From Clostridiales bacterium (GTDB lineage: Bacteria; Bacillota; Clostridia; DUOD01): a DNA stretch of 64,000 nucleotides. The position numbers and the translations under genes are program-made. Where the stretch lies: contig DUOD01000048.1 of NCBI GenBank assembly GCA_012838995.1, positions 1 to 64,000 of the forward strand. The letters are read 5' to 3'. A model generated the notes under the pieces. That model did not search any database. It worked only from the letters and a program-made list of their open reading frames with translations, and had not been told where the DNA came from. Below, one piece after another: positions 60,937-64,000 of this stretch (positions within the stretch are counted from its first letter, which is position 1; each line of letters opens with the position of its first letter).

Positions 60937-61691
60937 ACACCATGGAAAGAAGATACAAACTGGTTGTCGGTATACTCCTCACCCATATCCTTGGTTTTAT
61001 CCTACTGCTACTTGGCATAAACTATTCATTTAACCATAATATGGCCATCCTACAAACAGTCCTGAATGTCCTGGTTATTGCCCTTATGGGTCTGTTTTTG
61101 GTATCGGCTGCCATTGTATGGCTGATAGCCACGGGCAAGGGTCCTTTGGTACAAAGATGGATCTTTGGGCTGCTTAGGTTTGGGTTCAATTTTTTCTATT
61201 CCAGCAGTTGTTTTACCGCCCGCATACTGAAAATAGAATTGGACGTTATCCATAGATTTTTTGCCGAAATAAACAATGCCATGGTCATCAATAAAGGACT
61301 GGTTGTAAATCCGGAGGAAATATTAATTTTGGCACCCCACTGTCTGCAGTGGTCCAACTGTCGCCACCGGATAACCAACAGCGTGGACAACTGCACAATG
61401 TGTGGTAAATGTCTTATCAAGGATATGGTAAGTCTGGCCAAAAAATACGGCGTTTGTTTGAAGGTGGTATCCGGCGGCACCCAGGCCAGGAGGGTGGTTT
61501 ATGAAAGTTCACCCGGGGCCGTTATCGCCATTGCCTGTGAAAGGGATTTAATGGCAGGTATAAAGGAAGCGGACGGAATCCCGGTGGTGGGTATATGTAA
61601 TGTCAGGCCCAAAGGGCCTTGCACTGACACCATGGTGGATTTAGGTTTAGTGGAACGACATTTGAAACAATTAACGAAAGGAGTGAATTAA
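60933..61691 (+). CDS. DUF116 domain protein
   Basis: ILAPHCLQWSNCRHRITNSVDNCTMCGKCLIKDMVSLAKKYGV; ACERDLMAGIKEADGIPVVGICNVRPKGPCTDTMVDL. Confidence 0.92.
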   Translation: MNTMERRYKLVVGILLTHILGFILLLLGINYSFNHNMAILQTVLNVLVIALMGLFLVSAAIVWLIATGKGPLVQRWIFGLLRFGFNFFYSSSCFTARILKIELDVIHRFFAEINNAMVINKGLVVNPEEILILAPHCLQWSNCRHRITNSVDNCTMCGKCLIKDMVSLAKKYGVCLKVVSGGTQARRVVYESSPGAVIAIACERDLMAGIKEADGIPVVGICNVRPKGPCTDTMVDLGLVERHLKQLTKGVN

Positions 61692-61693
61692 CC

Positions 61694-62395
61694 GTGTGGG
61701 GATATGGATACTACGGCGGGGGATGGGGCACCTCACTGCTCTTTTTGTTGCCGGCCATACTGCTTGCCTTGTATGCCCAGTTCAAGGTGAGTGATACCTT
61801 CAGAAGGTATTTGCGGGTCCCCAGTCAGATGGGATATACCGGGGCCCAGGTTGCCAGGCAGCTGCTCAATTCCCACGGCCTTAACCACGTACCGGTGGAA
61901 ATGGTAAGGGGCACCCTTACCGATCATTATGACCCACGGCGTAGAATACTCCGCTTGTCGCCGGAGGTATATAACGGAACATCGGTAGCCTCTCTTGGTG
62001 TGGCTGCCCACGAGACCGGTCATGCCCTGCAGCATCACAGCGGTTATATACCCCTTAGCATACGAAACAGCCTATTTCCCATCGCCAACTTCGGTTCGCA
62101 GATGGCGTGGTTTTTGGTACTGTTGGGCCTTGTTATGAACGCGCTAAATCTTATAGATATCGGCATAATTTTATATATAGCTGCGGTATTATTTCAAGTG
62201 GTTACACTACCGGTGGAGTTTAATGCAAGTTCAAGGGCGATTGAGATGCTACAAACCGGTGGTTATATAACTCGGGAAGAAGTACAGCCCACAAAAAGGG
62301 TACTCAGCGCTGCGGCGCTGACCTATGTAGCTGCTATGGCTGTGGCAATTGCCCAGCTGCTCAGGTTATTTGCCCTAAGAAACAGTAGAAGATAG
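61694..62395 (+). CDS. Zinc metallopeptidase (YugP-like)
   Basis: YAQFKVSDTFRRYLRVPSQMGYTGAQVARQLL, SLGVAAHETGHALQHHSGYIPL; GTG start. Confidence 0.93.
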   Translation: MWGYGYYGGGWGTSLLFLLPAILLALYAQFKVSDTFRRYLRVPSQMGYTGAQVARQLLNSHGLNHVPVEMVRGTLTDHYDPRRRILRLSPEVYNGTSVASLGVAAHETGHALQHHSGYIPLSIRNSLFPIANFGSQMAWFLVLLGLVMNALNLIDIGIILYIAAVLFQVVTLPVEFNASSRAIEMLQTGGYITREEVQPTKRVLSAAALTYVAAMAVAIAQLLRLFALRNSRR

Positions 62396-62459
62396 GCAGT
62401 ACAAATTACCTTGCATTACAGTGCAAGGTAATTTGTTTTAAAGCCATGGAGGATGAGCG

Positions 62460-63749
62460 ATGGACAATCCAAGAAAAATTGTACTGGATATATTACACAG
62501 TATTACCGTGGAGGGTGCCTATTCAAACTTAACCATCAAACAAGTGCTGGACACAAGCCGCCTGTCGCCTGCCGACAAGGCCTTGGTAACCGAGATGGTA
62601 TACGGTACCTTAAGGTATATGATAACCATTGACTATATAATCGATAAGTTCGTCAAAGCTAGGCGGATATCCGGAAAATTAAAGAATATACTCAGGCTGG
62701 GTATATACCAGATCATGTTTATGGACAAAGTACCCGACTTTGCCGCCTGTAATGAAAGTGCCAAACTGGCCAGAAGATTCGGCGGCCAATGGTCCGTTAA
62801 TTTTGTAAACGCAGTCTTGAGGAATGTGATCCGCAACAGGAAAAGGATAGAATATCCCCGCCAAGACTTCACCCATTATCTAATGTATAAATATTCCTAC
62901 CCCCTTTGGATGGTATCCATGTGGATGGACCAGTACGGTGCCCAAACGGCCGAAAAAATATGCCAATCCGGTAATGAAAGGCCTGACCTTACCTTAAGGG
63001 TAAATACCTTAAAGGCTAATGTTGACGGGGTAATCCGGTCTTTAGCCCGGGAAGGAATAAACTGTATAATGGCGGAAAAGTGGGAAAATGTAATAGTGGT
63101 AAAAGAAGCCAAAAGAAGTATCCATGATACAACGGCCTATAAACAGGGATGGTTTATGGCCCAGGATCCCGGTGGAGTGGCTGTGTCCAAGCTGCTTGAT
63201 CCCAAGCCCGGGCATCTGGTTATCGATTTATGCAGCGCTCCGGGGGGAAAGACATGCCACATGGCCGAGCTAATGGAGAATAAGGGCAATATTTTGGCCT
63301 GGGATGTCCATCCCCACCGCCTGCAACTTGTGAAAACCAACTGTAGGAGGATGGGGGTAACCAATGTCGAGGTAAGGCAGCATAGGGCTGAGGTATTTGA
63401 CGACGCCCTATCGTCTTCGGCCGATCGGGTACTGGCCGATGTGCCTTGTAGCGGTCTGGGCATTATCCGCAGAAAACCCGAGATAAAGCTAAACAGGACC
63501 TGTGACGACATCGCAGCCTTGACGGATATACAAAGGATGATAATAAACACAGCCGGCCGATACTTAAAACCCGGAGGCGCTATGGTGTACAGTACTTGTA
63601 CAATAAATAAGAAGGAAAACGAAGATATAGTACGGGATTTTTTGAAACATAACACCGGTTTTAAGCTGGAGGGGGAAATGGTACAGCTTTTTCCCCATAT
63701 AGACGGCACCGACGGTTTCTTTATGGCAAAACTTATAAGAAAGGATTAA
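62460..63749 (+). CDS. rsmB: 16S rRNA (cytosine-967-C5)-methyltransferase RsmB
   Basis: NusB-like N-terminus; VIDLCSAPGGKTCHMAELM, ADVPCSGLGIIRRKPEIK, MVYSTCTINKKENE. Confidence 0.96.
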   Translation: MDNPRKIVLDILHSITVEGAYSNLTIKQVLDTSRLSPADKALVTEMVYGTLRYMITIDYIIDKFVKARRISGKLKNILRLGIYQIMFMDKVPDFAACNESAKLARRFGGQWSVNFVNAVLRNVIRNRKRIEYPRQDFTHYLMYKYSYPLWMVSMWMDQYGAQTAEKICQSGNERPDLTLRVNTLKANVDGVIRSLAREGINCIMAEKWENVIVVKEAKRSIHDTTAYKQGWFMAQDPGGVAVSKLLDPKPGHLVIDLCSAPGGKTCHMAELMENKGNILAWDVHPHRLQLVKTNCRRMGVTNVEVRQHRAEVFDDALSSSADRVLADVPCSGLGIIRRKPEIKLNRTCDDIAALTDIQRMIINTAGRYLKPGGAMVYSTCTINKKENEDIVRDFLKHNTGFKLEGEMVQLFPHIDGTDGFFMAKLIRKD

Positions 63750-63756
63750 TGAAAAA

Positions 63757-64000
63757 ATGCATGGCAAAGCTAAAAAGGACATTTTAAGTTTTGACATCCA
63801 CCAACTGTCCGATATGCTAAAACAAATGGGGGAGAAGGAGTATAGGGCCCGTCAGGTATACAGCTGGTTGAGTAGGGGCATAAAACGGTTTTGCCAAATG
63901 ACCGACCTGCCCTTACGTTTAAGGCATAGACTGGAGGAAGTTTTTTATATAAACGAGATAAAACCGGTAAAGGTTTTGGCGTCAGAGGATGGCAGCACCA
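63757..64000 (+). CDS. rlmN: 23S rRNA (adenine-2503-C2)-methyltransferase RlmN, truncated by window end
   Basis: Translated MHGKAKKDILSFDIHQLSDMLKQMGEKEYRARQVYSWLSRGIKRFCQMTDLPLRLRHRLEE; after rsmB. Confidence 0.9.
   Translation, partial: MHGKAKKDILSFDIHQLSDMLKQMGEKEYRARQVYSWLSRGIKRFCQMTDLPLRLRHRLEEVFYINEIKPVKVLASEDGST

Noticed and set aside
63137-63709. 190-aa minus-strand ORF antisense to rsmB
   Set aside because: Overlaps a confident housekeeping gene; artefactual composition.

Overview
Chromosomal window from a spore-forming member of the Firmicutes (Clostridia-like). The assignment rests on an alpha/beta SASP, SpoIVA, SpoIIP-like, YlmC/YmxH, YIEGIA and RemA homologues. Most of it is dense housekeeping and sporulation sequence. 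Main blocks: an amino-acid ABC transporter; a minus-strand operon with a 2-hydroxyacyl-CoA dehydratase-type protein, a fused dehydratase-domain/activase protein and an acyl-ACP thioesterase; an NlpC/P60 hydrolase behind a c-di-AMP (ydaO-type) riboswitch; DUF1614 / SpoIIP-like / YIEGIA / capping subunit / 2x DUF3189 / DUF512; der-plsY-gpsA-spoIVA; tRNA-Pro(GGG) and sfsA; a STAS/RsbW-like/sigma partner-switch operon plus a separate HATPase; yggS-sepF-yggT-divIVA; T-box + ileS; a scar with a decayed tyrosine recombinase N-terminus and a broken FtsW/RodA-like gene; lspA-rluD; a PyrR-attenuated pyr operon with carB but no adjacent carA; rqcH; and yicC-remA-gmk-rpoZ-coaBC-priA-def-fmt-DUF116-metallopeptidase-rsmB-rlmN. 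There is no CRISPR array, rRNA or intact mobile element. Strongest leads: the dehydratase/activase/thioesterase operon, a partner-switch kinase that seems to have lost its ATP-binding motifs next to an intact HATPase, the sporulation cluster of uncharacterised families, the recombinase/FtsW scar, and the missing carA. All calls come from reading sequence and recalling family motifs; no database search was run.
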